This document shows, one piece after another, positions 1 through 9,757 of a DNA stretch of 64,000 nt; position 1 is the first letter of the stretch; each line of letters opens with the position of its first letter. Below the pieces are notes generated by a model. The model ran no database searches. It had not been told where the DNA came from and was given only the letters and a program-made list of their open reading frames with translations. The DNA lies in assembly GCA_002309765.1 (NCBI GenBank), contig DBXY01000052.1:53420-117419 (forward strand), in the 5' to 3' direction. The DNA comes from Verrucomicrobia bacterium UBA1200. GTDB taxonomy: Bacteria > Verrucomicrobiota > Kiritimatiellia > RFP12 > UBA1067. The position numbers and the translations under genes are program-made.

Positions 1-1
1 C

Positions 2-2119
2 AGCCAGCCGCAAGACGCGACGCTGACCATCGCCTCCGGAGCGACGGTAACGGTGGCTTCCGGCGGCGAAGTACAGCTCGGGCGGTGGAGCGGCGACACC
101 AACAACACCCACACCATCATCGTTGACGGCGGCACCTTTGATGCCTCGGCGGCGAATCCGCCCCGGGTCGGTTATGACAGCCGTAACGGATTGCTCCTCG
201 TGAAATCCGGTACCGCGAAGCTGCCCGGCGTTTCCACCCGCTACCACAAGAACCACAACATGGCCCCGAACCACAACGGAATCGGTCATGAGGTGTTCGG
301 TATGACTGGCGGTACGGTTGAAATGGGCGGCGACATTACCACCGAACGCGGTTATCCTTACTTGCCGCAGGTATGGCTGGGCGGCGGTACGCTAAAGAGC
401 GTGGCGGATTGGGCTACCGACTACTATCAGTACGCCACTTTCGAGACTTGGGGCAACACCAACGGCGACGGAGAGTTGACGATTGACACCAACGGTAAAA
501 AAATCGATTACCGCTCGGCACTCCAAGGCAACTCCAAGGTGGTTATCGAAGGCAACGGTACTTTCAACGCTGATTACAACATTCTGGGCGGCGTCTCCGG
601 GCACTGGACGGTCAAAAGCTCCGCCACGCTCAAAAACGCGGCCGCGTTTGCCGACGGCATTACCCTGACCGAGGGCGCGAGCGCCACCATCGATATCGGC
701 CCGCGCACCAACTACCTGAGCGCGGCGGTGGTTTGCTTGGCGTCAAGCTCTCCCGAAAACAACCAGTTCACGCAAGACAACTTTGGCACGTCCGAAAGTG
801 TCTTCCCGTCGCTCTACGTGAAAGACATCCAAAAGTTGATCACCCTCACCAGCACCCCCACCTACACCGGATTCCGGCATGAAGGTGAATTTTACGTGCC
901 GGAGGCGGCGACCTATACCTTCGCCTGCACATACGATGACAAAGGCTGGGTCTATGTGGATGGCGCGGAAATTTGCGCCAACTCGGCGTGGAACAACATG
1001 GGGCGCGGTTCGGTGGAACTTTCCGCCGGATGGCACACCCTGAAAATCTACTGCAAAGACAATGGCGGAGGCGCCGGTCCTACCGAAAACACCGGTGCAT
1101 CGCAAGACCCCAAGGGCTGGAAGGCTAAAGGAATGGCGGTCGGTTTCCATAAAGGCGAAATCTCGTCAACCTCAGCAGCCGATTACAACCCGATCACCAC
1201 CACCGCGTTCGAGATGCGTCCCGTCAATACGGTGCGCTGGACATACAAGGCCATCGCCGGGTCCGGCGACGTATGGACGGACGGTTCGTACTCCTTCTCC
1301 ATGGTCACCAACACCATGCAGGCGTTGCATGATACCAACTGGGCTCCGGCAAAATACGGGGCCAACTCTTTCAGCGGCTGGATGTACGTGGAGAAGGAAG
1401 ATGCCGGCGAATGGACGTTTGACGGCGTTTACGATGACTCCATCATCGTGCAGCTGGACAGCAACAAGGTCTTTGAGAACACCTCTTGGAACTCCGCCAA
1501 GACATCCAAGGCCGAAGTCTCCGCCGGCTGGCACAAGTTCAACGTTATGTTCCGCGACTACGGCGGCGGCGTATCGTGGAGCGGCGTGTCCAACTATGGC
1601 GCGGCGCTGTACGTCACCCGTCCTACCGATGCCCAGAAAGTGCCCTTCGATGAGCGCAACATCCGCATGACCGCCGATCCTTACGGCTTTATCGGCGGTA
1701 CGGTGGAATTAGGCGAGGCTTCCACCCTCACCAACGTCGCCGACGGTCCCTGCGAAATCGTGGGAACCATTTCCGGCACTGGGTGCGTTTCCGGACTATA
1801 CCGGCTGACCGGTACGTGGGACATCCAGGTGGCGGCGGCTAATCGGAATGTGAACACCATCGAATGGAAAAATCCGTATTCCGACACTCTGGCCGACGCC
1901 AAGATCAACGTGACCTTGGACAACAAGGCGCAATCCACCACCTATTATCTGGGTTGCGCCCCGATGGGTCTGGAGAAACTTTCGGAGGAAGAATTGGAAG
2001 ACCGGTTCACCTGCACATTGGACGGTGAAGCGTACGACGGGCTGAAACTCGCGATCAAAAACGGTCAGCTGATTCTTACCAACGTGAAACCTTCGGGCCT
2101 GCTGATTATCTTCCAGTAG
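2..2119 (+). CDS. Beta-helix surface protein with two PA14-like domains (5' truncated by window edge)
   Basis: The reading frame is open from base 2, so the gene starts outside the window; the GTG at 53 is internal. The first residues form Gly/Thr/Val-rich beta-helix repeats of the autotransporter-adhesin kind. Two similar modules follow (about nt 800-1100 and 1220-1600), each with a Tyr-Thr-Phe strand, an Asp-rich turn and a 'SAGWH' strand, which resembles PA14 carbohydrate-binding domains. The C-terminus ends in a Gly followed by hydrophobic residues and Gln (SGLLIIFQ), a tail shared with the other giant proteins here. The likely role is a cell-surface or secreted glycan-binding protein. 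No catalytic motif is visible. A good hairpin terminator follows. Confidence 0.8.
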   Translation, partial: SQPQDATLTIASGATVTVASGGEVQLGRWSGDTNNTHTIIVDGGTFDASAANPPRVGYDSRNGLLLVKSGTAKLPGVSTRYHKNHNMAPNHNGIGHEVFGMTGGTVEMGGDITTERGYPYLPQVWLGGGTLKSVADWATDYYQYATFETWGNTNGDGELTIDTNGKKIDYRSALQGNSKVVIEGNGTFNADYNILGGVSGHWTVKSSATLKNAAAFADGITLTEGASATIDIGPRTNYLSAAVVCLASSSPENNQFTQDNFGTSESVFPSLYVKDIQKLITLTSTPTYTGFRHEGEFYVPEAATYTFACTYDDKGWVYVDGAEICANSAWNNMGRGSVELSAGWHTLKIYCKDNGGGAGPTENTGASQDPKGWKAKGMAVGFHKGEISSTSAADYNPITTTAFEMRPVNTVRWTYKAIAGSGDVWTDGSYSFSMVTNTMQALHDTNWAPAKYGANSFSGWMYVEKEDAGEWTFDGVYDDSIIVQLDSNKVFENTSWNSAKTSKAEVSAGWHKFNVMFRDYGGGVSWSGVSNYGAALYVTRPTDAQKVPFDERNIRMTADPYGFIGGTVELGEASTLTNVADGPCEIVGTISGTGCVSGLYRLTGTWDIQVAAANRNVNTIEWKNPYSDTLADAKINVTLDNKAQSTTYYLGCAPMGLEKLSEEELEDRFTCTLDGEAYDGLKLAIKNGQLILTNVKPSGLLIIFQ

Positions 2120-2132
2120 GCGGTATCCGCCA

Positions 2133-2164
2133 AAGGCGACCGGGCAACCCGGCCGCCTTTTTTA
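2133..2164 (+). terminator. Rho-independent terminator
   Basis: A GC-rich inverted repeat (2135-2144 pairing with 2148-2157, one mismatch) is followed by a run of T at 2158-2163, 14 bases after the stop codon of the preceding gene. Confidence 0.75.
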
Positions 2165-2180
2165 TTTCAGCACACGGATA

Positions 2181-2435
2181 TTGATTGGTGGGATGATGAT
2201 AAAAGTGCAAACAACGATGTTCACGGCGATTGCCGCGCTCACGGTCGACATGGGCGAGGCGAAGTCGCTTTCGTGCATACGGCTCTATCCGTTCTGGGCC
2301 GACGGACGCGTATACGGCTTCAAGGTGGAGGGGTCGGGGGACGGCAAGAACTGGAAGATGCTCGTCGACAAGACGGAAAACTCCATCTGCGCCGGTTCCG
2401 CCGGATTCACGCTGACGTATCCTGGCCCCCGCCTT
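2181..2435 (+). pseudogene. Discoidin (F5/8 type C)-like fragment, out of frame with the following gene
   Basis: Frame 3 reads a stretch with 'IRLYPFWADGRVYGFKVEGS' and 'DGKNWKMLVD', which strongly resembles the core of coagulation factor 5/8 type C (discoidin) domains. It has no good start codon, no signal peptide and no N-terminal half of the domain. After about nt 2435 the frame turns into Arg-rich nonsense while the beta-helix continues in frame 2. The simplest reading is that the following giant gene once had, or still has in the real genome, this domain in frame. A sequencing indel is an alternative. Confidence 0.55.
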
Positions 2436-5400
2436 TCGCTGCGCGGGCTTCTGCTGCGACGGGATTGGGTCAGACGGTTGTCGCAAGTGCGTCCCAGCTC
2501 ACCGGAACGGTGAAGGGCAACGGCACGTTCGTCTACGGCGCGGCGCCTTCGGGCGTTATGTTCACCGACAGTTTGTGGAGCGGCGTCCTGTGGCTCAAGA
2601 GCTGCGCGATTGCGGGTCTCAACCCGTCAACTTTGGCGAGTGCGAACTCTACGCTTCGTCTTACGGGCGTGACCGGCTACTTCAACACCGTTCCTTCCAG
2701 CGCGACGCCGCAGGTTTGCGCCGGAACGCTTGAACTCGTCGATGACGGCGCGACAAACGCTTTTGTCGTCGATAACAGCTGGTCAGACAACGGCATTACA
2801 GTGTTTGAGAAACTGAAAGGCGACGGCACGCTCGGCGTTTCAACGCGCGACATCGCCCAGCGCTACGTGTTCAAGGATGCTTCTGAGTTCGCCGGTACGA
2901 TCAACCTGGCCGCGCGTCCTCTGCGCGTCATCCTCGGCGACGGCGCGTCGCTCAATCCTGCGCGCGGCACGATTACGGTCGTCTCCGGCGCAACGGCGAC
3001 GGTCGCGGCGGGCAAGACGTGGACTGCGAACTATGGCGGCATGGTCGTTGACGGCACTCTGATGCTTGGCGCGGGCGCGACGGCTCCGGCTGTTGTTTCC
3101 GGCACGGGCGTGGTCGGCGTGGGAAGTGGCACGGGCACTCTGAACGGCTACGGTGCAGGCGCGGCGTTGACGCTCGCGACGATGTCTGGCGCGACGCTTG
3201 CAATTGTGGATGCCGGCCTTACGACTATGACCGTAGGCTCGTTCAACAATCAGGGTACGATAGACCTTAGGGGAACGGCGCTGACGGAAACGACGCTGAA
3301 TCTCGGCACTGGCGTGACCGCCGCCACGACGGGCACAATCCTCTATCCGGCGACGTTTGAGAAGTTCCTCGTCTCGCCCGCCGACCAGTCCATCCGCTCG
3401 CTTGACGGTTACACGCTCATGTCGGGGCTTCCAGAAGGCGTGACCTACTGCGTGACGCTCGCCGAGACGCGCGAGGAATTCGGCAATGGGTCGATGACGG
3501 TGACTGACGCGGCCTCTGGCGTGCACGTGCGCGTTGTGCGTCCGAACGGCACGAGTATTGAGATGACGCCCGTCGATGGTACGGTGACGCTCACGGGAGA
3601 GCCGCAGATCTCTGGCGTGGCTACGGCGTTCGACTTCACCTATACCAACACGGCGGCATGCGCCTACTCTGCGCCAGGTCTCAGCATCGGCTGGAATGCG
3701 GACGAGAATCCGCTCACATATAACAACGGAAACGCGGACAAGACAACTGGTGCCTACATCAAGCACCATCCGTGGGTAAACGGCGCCGGCAATCTGATCC
3801 ACGACCTCGAGAACTTCACCATCGTCCTTGTGGGCACGATGTCGCCTTCGCACAGCACACAGTTCTTCCACATGGGTACGACGGGCAGCGGCAGCACGGG
3901 ACTGCTTATAACGACGACGGAGAACGACGACGAGGTGCTGATCGCGAAGAATACGGGCTCGACTGTCGATGCGGCGGGCGGTGTGAGAGCGTCCGTCCCA
4001 AACGCGGCGACGGCGCGCCATGCATACGTGATCAACAAGAAGGGCACCGTGTTCGAGGTGTGGGTCGATGGTGTGAAGCGCGGCCAGTTCGACGGCGGCG
4101 AGGGCTTCACGCTTTCGAACGGCGGGAAGCAGGTCGGTTCCGACCATGGAGGCAATATAAAGAATGCGCACATTTACCAAGCCGTCCCGTTCAACGATGC
4201 GGAGACTGGCTGTGTCAACGTGCTTAGGATGTTCGACTACACGATTTCCGAAGCGCAGGCGGCTGCTGTGTTCGCGGAATATCCATACGTCTCGAAGGGC
4301 GGTCTCTACACGCGCACGGTCGCGTCTGACGGCACGTTATCTGAAACGGGCGCCTGGGCGAAGGAGGGCGACGCAAATCTTTACGCCGTTCCCATAGGCG
4401 CGACTGTCGATGCGGTCTATTACAACCCGTCCGCAACGCTCACGGTGAACGCGGTGGCGGAAATCGAGGTCAATGCAGATGTCGCCATTGAGACGCTCAC
4501 CATTGGCGGAACGGCACCTGTGACGTTTGCGGCGGACGGCGCACACACGTTGACCGTGGTCGGCTCGGCGATCATCAATTCGCCCGTCACGAACGAGTAC
4601 GGCGCAGTGTACCTCGCTGGTGCGCCCGTGCAGCTCGGCTCGTCCGGCGCGATCTGCTTCGACTGCTCCGGCTTCGATATGTCCGGCATCTATGTGACGA
4701 ATCGCTTCCAGCTCACGGGCCTCATCGACCAGGACGACGCGAAGGTGACATTCATTCCTCCGGCGGAGGTCTTGAGCAGGACGGCGGCGCTCAGCTACAA
4801 CGCGACAGGTTCCTGCTATGATTTCACTGTCATGCCCGACCATGAGGCCGGCAGCGACGTCTACTACAAGAGCGGTATATACAAGGCCGATTCGGCCGAT
4901 CTCGTGGTAGTGCTTGCGGACGGCATGACGCAGACAATGCTCTTCCCCGGCGATAATGTCGTGTTCGATGACGCAGTGGCGGGCGAGAACGCCGTCGTGC
5001 AGTTCGGCGAGACTCTCCCAGCGAATGTCACGTTCAGCTTTGGCAACTGGACCGGTGCAGTGGTGCCGGCGCAGCCCAGTTCAATGTATGTCTGGACTGG
5101 CGCCGCGGGAGATGGCAAGACAAATACGGCAGGCAACTGGTATGGCGGTACGAAGCCGCCTGTTGGCGCCGCCGTGTACATTCCGTCAAAGACCGCCACG
5201 ATAGACAACGACATGGCCGACTTCGCGCCTGCGTCGATAATGTTCGGCTACGGGCCTGGTGTGGTTACAATCGTCGGGAATGCGATCAGGGGCATGCAGG
5301 AGATAACGAATATCTCGTCTTCGACGCATGTGATCAACGTGCCCGTGTCGTTTGCCCAGGATGTAGTGCTAAACTACTCTGACTCCCCAGTTGACTTCGC

Positions 5401-6607
5401 GGGCGGAGCAACTGGGCGGACGCTTGCCCTCAACGGACTTGAAAACGGAGGATGGCATCTCAGGGGAACATTCAACCTCGAAACTTGGCAGGGTGCGCCA
5501 TACTGCTTCATTGACGCCGGTGCAACGGTCAACGCAACAACTGCTTCTAGACTTGGCGATGTGCGCATCGAAGCGGGCGGACGTCTTGTGGTCGGCGACT
5601 ATACGCTCAATGTCACGGATCCTTCGGCGGCGGTCAAGTGGGTTCTCTACTACAACAAGGGGTACTTCATCGTGACAAATGCGCTGACCAACACTTCGTC
5701 CGAGAGAACGTCGATGTTCTCCAACGACAGAGGTGTGTCGAGCTCCGTCATCCGCGGCACGAACATAATTGCGCGTCTCGTCAACACGCCTACGGCCGAT
5801 GTGGAGTTCCTGCTTGGAAAGCATGGAGATCTCAGCACGGGATTCGACGAGTGGGTGCGCGGCACATACCAATTCGGGACGGTGACGTGGGGCGAGAGGT
5901 CCTCGCCGATTGTCGGCTGGAGGCAGTGCTCGCCGAGGATATACTTTGCGGAGACAAGCACGCTTGCGGCAGTCGCGTACGGGCAGTACATCGGCTGTCT
6001 CGAAGATGAGAGGTACAACGCATGCGACATCGAGGGGAATCCCAGCGACATAACGTTGGACTGCGACATTTCATACGTGGACTACGGCGGATGCCTGTAC
6101 GGCGTCACTTTTGGCGGAGGTGGAAAGTTTACGCTTGCAACCGGCAGGAATATTAATAGGGGCGACAAGACGGTCACCGTTGCAGGAGGCACGACTTTGG
6201 CGCTCATGCCCGGATCGAACATAAAGGCATCTTCGCTGTCGGTTGAATCCGGATCTTCGCTTGAAGTCGCCACATCCGGCACTGTGGGCTTCGATGCCTC
6301 GCTCCAGCTCGCCAACGGCGCGGCTCTTGGTTTCAACTTCACGGCGAATAGGGACGCGCCCGTGCTGAATGTCGCGACAAGCGTAACCCTACCGGAGAAT
6401 GGAACGGTTAAAGTCAAGGTCTCGGCGGCGAACGGCATCCGTCCGTCCAAAACGTCTTACACGCTCACCTCCGGCGGCAAGTTCACGGGCGCGTCGGTTG
6501 CGGTTGCCGAAGGATCTGCGGATTGGGTGAAGGGCGTTTCGGTGAACGAGAACGGCGACATCGTCCTTGAAGTCAAGTCCGCCGGAGTTTTCATCTTCTT
6601 CCGGTGA
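2273..6607 (+). CDS. Giant beta-helix surface protein with LamG-like domain, N-terminus probably frameshifted
   Basis: The first 55 residues or so are Arg-rich and implausible, being the wrong frame of a discoidin-like segment; believable sequence starts near nt 2450. The rest is Gly/Thr/Val-rich beta-helix. Residues about 450-665 look like a LamG/concanavalin-fold lectin domain ('FTIVLVGTM', 'VDGVKRGQFDGGEGF'). The protein ends with 'NGDIVLEV...AGVFIFFR', matching the C-terminal tail of the other surface giants. No signal peptide is visible because the true 5' end is lost or shifted. Lys is mostly AAG. Probably an adhesin or glycan-binding surface protein. No enzyme motif was seen. Confidence 0.7.
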   Translation: MHTALSVLGRRTRIRLQGGGVGGRQELEDARRQDGKLHLRRFRRIHADVSWPPPFAARASAATGLGQTVVASASQLTGTVKGNGTFVYGAAPSGVMFTDSLWSGVLWLKSCAIAGLNPSTLASANSTLRLTGVTGYFNTVPSSATPQVCAGTLELVDDGATNAFVVDNSWSDNGITVFEKLKGDGTLGVSTRDIAQRYVFKDASEFAGTINLAARPLRVILGDGASLNPARGTITVVSGATATVAAGKTWTANYGGMVVDGTLMLGAGATAPAVVSGTGVVGVGSGTGTLNGYGAGAALTLATMSGATLAIVDAGLTTMTVGSFNNQGTIDLRGTALTETTLNLGTGVTAATTGTILYPATFEKFLVSPADQSIRSLDGYTLMSGLPEGVTYCVTLAETREEFGNGSMTVTDAASGVHVRVVRPNGTSIEMTPVDGTVTLTGEPQISGVATAFDFTYTNTAACAYSAPGLSIGWNADENPLTYNNGNADKTTGAYIKHHPWVNGAGNLIHDLENFTIVLVGTMSPSHSTQFFHMGTTGSGSTGLLITTTENDDEVLIAKNTGSTVDAAGGVRASVPNAATARHAYVINKKGTVFEVWVDGVKRGQFDGGEGFTLSNGGKQVGSDHGGNIKNAHIYQAVPFNDAETGCVNVLRMFDYTISEAQAAAVFAEYPYVSKGGLYTRTVASDGTLSETGAWAKEGDANLYAVPIGATVDAVYYNPSATLTVNAVAEIEVNADVAIETLTIGGTAPVTFAADGAHTLTVVGSAIINSPVTNEYGAVYLAGAPVQLGSSGAICFDCSGFDMSGIYVTNRFQLTGLIDQDDAKVTFIPPAEVLSRTAALSYNATGSCYDFTVMPDHEAGSDVYYKSGIYKADSADLVVVLADGMTQTMLFPGDNVVFDDAVAGENAVVQFGETLPANVTFSFGNWTGAVVPAQPSSMYVWTGAAGDGKTNTAGNWYGGTKPPVGAAVYIPSKTATIDNDMADFAPASIMFGYGPGVVTIVGNAIRGMQEITNISSSTHVINVPVSFAQDVVLNYSDSPVDFAGGATGRTLALNGLENGGWHLRGTFNLETWQGAPYCFIDAGATVNATTASRLGDVRIEAGGRLVVGDYTLNVTDPSAAVKWVLYYNKGYFIVTNALTNTSSERTSMFSNDRGVSSSVIRGTNIIARLVNTPTADVEFLLGKHGDLSTGFDEWVRGTYQFGTVTWGERSSPIVGWRQCSPRIYFAETSTLAAVAYGQYIGCLEDERYNACDIEGNPSDITLDCDISYVDYGGCLYGVTFGGGGKFTLATGRNINRGDKTVTVAGGTTLALMPGSNIKASSLSVESGSSLEVATSGTVGFDASLQLANGAALGFNFTANRDAPVLNVATSVTLPENGTVKVKVSAANGIRPSKTSYTLTSGGKFTGASVAVAEGSADWVKGVSVNENGDIVLEVKSAGVFIFFR

Positions 6608-7068
6608 TGACGGAAACCGTAATCCCTTCCGAAGGCGAAGTCCAGAAGAGGCTGGGAATAAGGGCTTTTGACGCAGTGGCGCGGAATGATCACCGCTCCT
6701 GCTGTCACCTACAGTTCAAGAAGTGAGAGTAGCCACTTTTTCAGCCATAGGCTTCCCTCCGTATGACACCCGATAGACGCGAGTAGCTGAGCCTCCACTC
6801 CGCGAGGTACCGGACGTACCGCAGCAGCAGATGGGCGATGAGGTTGCCCAGACCTGCCATTTGACGTTGTGCGCCACGGCGGCATCCTTGACGAATTCGC
6901 GCGGAATTAGCGTTGCCATCTGACGTAGGATTGTGTATACTGCTTCTGTTGCTTTTGAAAGTTGTTCTTTTTGCATAGGGGGTGGGTTACCCCAAATACC
7001 TCTCAATTGCAACACTTTTCATCCTATCCAGTGGTCAAATGGGATGCTAATGAATGGAGATCAATTGC
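6608..7068. other. Intergenic region holding a transposase remnant
   Basis: Between the beta-helix gene and the GH123-type gene. The minus strand holds the transposase-like remnant listed separately. No terminator, tRNA or clear promoter is seen in the rest. Confidence 0.5.
6716..6976 (-). pseudogene. Remnant of an IS4-like transposase N-terminus (DUF4372-like)
   Basis: Starting at the ATG at 6976, the minus strand reads 'MQKEQLSKATEAVYTILRQM' and then 'ATLIPREFVKDAAVAHNVKW', which resembles the N-terminal DUF4372-type segment of IS4-family transposases. The frame then degrades into a Cys/Ser/Gly-rich stretch. A shifted frame from about 6845 gives a more protein-like Leu/Arg-rich sequence, so at least one frameshift is likely. 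There is no DDE catalytic region and no flanking inverted repeat was identified. Family assignment is from memory of the motif only. Confidence 0.4.
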
Positions 7069-8652
7069 ATGAAAAAGGAACTGCTCGCATGTTGTGCTGT
7101 CGTCGTGCTGGCGGGTGCCGGTCGCTGCGACCAGCCAGGTTTCGAGTCCAAGGCGTGGCGCGGCGAGACGGCCTATGTGCGGCTGCCGGAAGGCGCCGCG
7201 AACGGGCTTGTCCCGTTTGCAGGCCGCGACCTGGACGGCGTAAAGCTCTCGCTGCTTCGCTTCGAGAACGTCGCCTTCGACAAGACCGAGCGTGCGTCCG
7301 AGCCCGTTAAAGACAAGAAGGGTAATGTCGTGAAGGAGAAGGACGGCAAGGACAAGATGCGCAATTACCTCAAGTTCATCGCCAAGGAGTCTGTCCCGGA
7401 CGTCTGCAAGACCTGGAAACCGGGTGACGCCCAGTCGCCGACGATGGTCAAGGTGTCCGTCGCGGCGGACGCGAAGCCCGGCGTGCGCAAGTTCGGCCCG
7501 CTCGAACTCACCGTAGTTGACCGCGTCCTTCCGCCGGCCAAGGACTGGAAGTACTTCCTCGACCTCTGGCAGCACCCGTGGGCAGTCTCGCGCTTCTTCA
7601 ACGTCGAGCCGTTCTCGAAGGAACATTACGCGAAGATGGAGCCCGTCTGGCGCGCACTCGCGGACTGCGGCTGCAAGGCTCTCACCGTCACGATACTTGA
7701 CCTCCCCTGGAACCACCAGTGCTATGACGGCTACCACTCGATGATCGGCAGAGTTAAGAACGCCGATGGTAGCTGGACCTTCGACTACAGTACATTCGAC
7801 GAGTACGTCGCCTTCGGTAGGAAGTGCGGGCTCGGGCCGGACATCGCCTGCTATTCCATGTGCCCGTGGGGCTACAGGATGAGCTGGACGGACGCCGACG
7901 GCAAGGCCCAGCGCGTCGAGATGCGCCCCGGAACGCCGGAGTTCGAGGACTACTGGGGCGGCTTCCTCGTCGATTTCGCGAAGCACCTCAAGGCGAAGGG
8001 CTGGTTCCAGGACGCGTATATCGCGATGGACGAGCGCAAGCCCGAGGATGTGATGCGCATCTGCGAATTCATACAGAAGAAGGTGCCGGGAATGAAAGTC
8101 GCGATGGCCGGAAACAAGTCGCCGTCTGAATTCAAGGGCATCACAATCGACAACTACTGCCAGGGGCTCATCCATCTCAGGAAACATCCAAAGTTCCTGG
8201 ACGAGCTCGAGCCGCGCCGCAAGCAGGGCTTCAAGACGACATTCTACGTGTGCGCGTCGGCAATGAAGCCGAACACGTTCATGGACAGCCCGTTCGACGA
8301 GGGCTACTGGCTCGGCGCGTACCCCGCAATAACCGGCTTCGACGGATTCCTGCGATGGGCTGCGAACTCGTGGCCGAAGGACCCGTATGTGGACGCATCC
8401 TACAGGCCGAAGGACTGGCGCGCGGGCGACACGTTCTTCATCTATCCGAACGGAGAACTTTCCTCGCGCCTCATCGCGCTTAGGAACGGCGTCGTCGCGG
8501 CGGAGAAGCTCCGCATCCTCAAGGAGGCCGGCGTGGACGTCTCGAAGGAGGTCGCGGACATCGCGTCCAAGTACGACTATAAGACCGCGATCTACGGGAA
8601 ACTCGACTTCCCGGCCTTCACACGCGCCATGGAGGACATGGTCAACCGCTGA
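7069..8652 (+). CDS. Secreted DUF4091 / GH123-type glycoside hydrolase
   Basis: The start is at the ATG at 7069 (GGAG upstream), which gives a signal peptide; an earlier in-frame ATG at 7054 would spoil it. A roughly 150-residue beta-rich N-terminal region precedes a TIM-barrel-like catalytic region with 'WNHQCYDGYHSM', 'CYSMCPWGYRMSW' and 'AYIAMDERKPEDVM'. The Asp-Glu pair in the last motif matches the catalytic DE of the DUF4091/GH123 family, where GH123 acts on beta-N-acetylgalactosaminides. It is followed 36 nt later by a secreted thioredoxin-like gene and then a dual esterase, all signal-peptide proteins on the same strand. Substrate is inferred only from family. Confidence 0.78.
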   Translation: MKKELLACCAVVVLAGAGRCDQPGFESKAWRGETAYVRLPEGAANGLVPFAGRDLDGVKLSLLRFENVAFDKTERASEPVKDKKGNVVKEKDGKDKMRNYLKFIAKESVPDVCKTWKPGDAQSPTMVKVSVAADAKPGVRKFGPLELTVVDRVLPPAKDWKYFLDLWQHPWAVSRFFNVEPFSKEHYAKMEPVWRALADCGCKALTVTILDLPWNHQCYDGYHSMIGRVKNADGSWTFDYSTFDEYVAFGRKCGLGPDIACYSMCPWGYRMSWTDADGKAQRVEMRPGTPEFEDYWGGFLVDFAKHLKAKGWFQDAYIAMDERKPEDVMRICEFIQKKVPGMKVAMAGNKSPSEFKGITIDNYCQGLIHLRKHPKFLDELEPRRKQGFKTTFYVCASAMKPNTFMDSPFDEGYWLGAYPAITGFDGFLRWAANSWPKDPYVDASYRPKDWRAGDTFFIYPNGELSSRLIALRNGVVAAEKLRILKEAGVDVSKEVADIASKYDYKTAIYGKLDFPAFTRAMEDMVNR

Positions 8653-8688
8653 TGTCGGCCATTACGGAGTGGTAAAGGAGGCAGTATA

Positions 8689-9681
8689 ATGAAGAAACTA
8701 CTGGTTGTTTGTATGACGGTGGTCGTAACAGCGGCGGTCGCTGATACGCCGAAGTTCGAGGATTTCAAGGTGAAGCTCACGGGCGTTGCCGTCTTGTCCG
8801 ACGACGCTGATGACGACAAGGGAGTGAAAGCCCTACCCCCGCAGACGCGCATCGTCGTGACGCCCGGCAACAGCGCGTTGTTCTATCTTGAATACAGCTT
8901 CCCGACAAACGTCGAGTCGAAGATCCAACTCGCCCCCAACTACGGCGAAGACTTTCGCGACGGATTACCAGGCTGCTTCTCAATTCCGCAATTTGTCTCC
9001 GGCACGGGGACGTTGACGAGGTGCGTGTTCGTGCGCGGCGCGCGCCGCAACAAGCCATTCAAGGAGGCCGTACTGCTCAAGTCAGTCAGGATCAGCGGCG
9101 AGCTTGAGGCCGTGTCGGGTGCGCCGCGCAACAACGAGTTCGTCATCTGCGACGAAACGGTGGACGTCCTCTTTGCAAACAAGGCCGACAGCGACGGCAA
9201 GGGCGCGCTGGCCCTTACGCCCACGCCCACGCCCACGCCCGATCCCAAGCTCGGCGTAGTGCCGTTCGACAAAAACGCGAAACCCATGTCGTCTACGCCG
9301 GCTGGGTTCACGGACAACCTCGACGAAGCGCTTGCGAAGGCCAAAGCAGAGGGGAAACTGGTCTATGCGTGCTTCTGCGGCAGCGACTGGTGCGGACCGT
9401 GCATAAGACTTGAGAGCGAGGTGTTTGCGAAGCCGGAGTTCATCCAGGCCGTGGAGAAGGACTACGTGCTTGTTTTCATCGACCATCCCCAAAACAGGGG
9501 CCTCCTCAGCGCGCGCGCGAAGAAGGAGAACCCCAAGCTCATGGAGAAATACGGGATCGCTGGCGTCCCCCACGCGCTCATCCTTGACGGCGACGGCAAT
9601 AAGATCGACGAGACCGGCTACAGAAAGGGCGGTGCAAAGTCCTACGCCAAGCATCTCTTGGAGATCAAGCGGAATCGGTAG
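8689..9681 (+). CDS. Secreted thioredoxin-fold protein with unknown N-terminal domain
   Basis: A strong AAAGGAGG lies upstream of the ATG. Residues 1-19 form a signal peptide. Residues about 20-175 make a beta-rich domain of unknown type. A (Pro-Thr)n linker encoded by repeated CCCACG follows (near nt 9220-9240), then a C-terminal thioredoxin-like domain with 'CGSDWCGPC' and the cis-Pro motif 'GIAGVPHAL'. The CxxC pair 'WCGPC' is intact, so a periplasmic thiol-disulfide role is likely. Its neighbours are secreted hydrolases, so it may help fold or reduce exported proteins; that link is an inference. Confidence 0.8.
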   Translation: MKKLLVVCMTVVVTAAVADTPKFEDFKVKLTGVAVLSDDADDDKGVKALPPQTRIVVTPGNSALFYLEYSFPTNVESKIQLAPNYGEDFRDGLPGCFSIPQFVSGTGTLTRCVFVRGARRNKPFKEAVLLKSVRISGELEAVSGAPRNNEFVICDETVDVLFANKADSDGKGALALTPTPTPTPDPKLGVVPFDKNAKPMSSTPAGFTDNLDEALAKAKAEGKLVYACFCGSDWCGPCIRLESEVFAKPEFIQAVEKDYVLVFIDHPQNRGLLSARAKKENPKLMEKYGIAGVPHALILDGDGNKIDETGYRKGGAKSYAKHLLEIKRNR

Positions 9682-9757
9682 TAATTTGGTATAATCTTGG
9701 CTGAAAAGTCAAAACCCAGGAAGTGTTGAACCAACCATTGCAAAAAGGAAGTTGTCC

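Noticed and set aside
2840..4180. Minus-strand 446-codon frame
   Set aside because: Arg/His-rich antisense of the beta-helix gene; GC-rich repeats keep the frame open by chance.
9215..9243. CCCACG tandem repeat as a satellite or regulatory repeat
   Set aside because: It is in frame and encodes a Pro-Thr linker of the thioredoxin-like protein.
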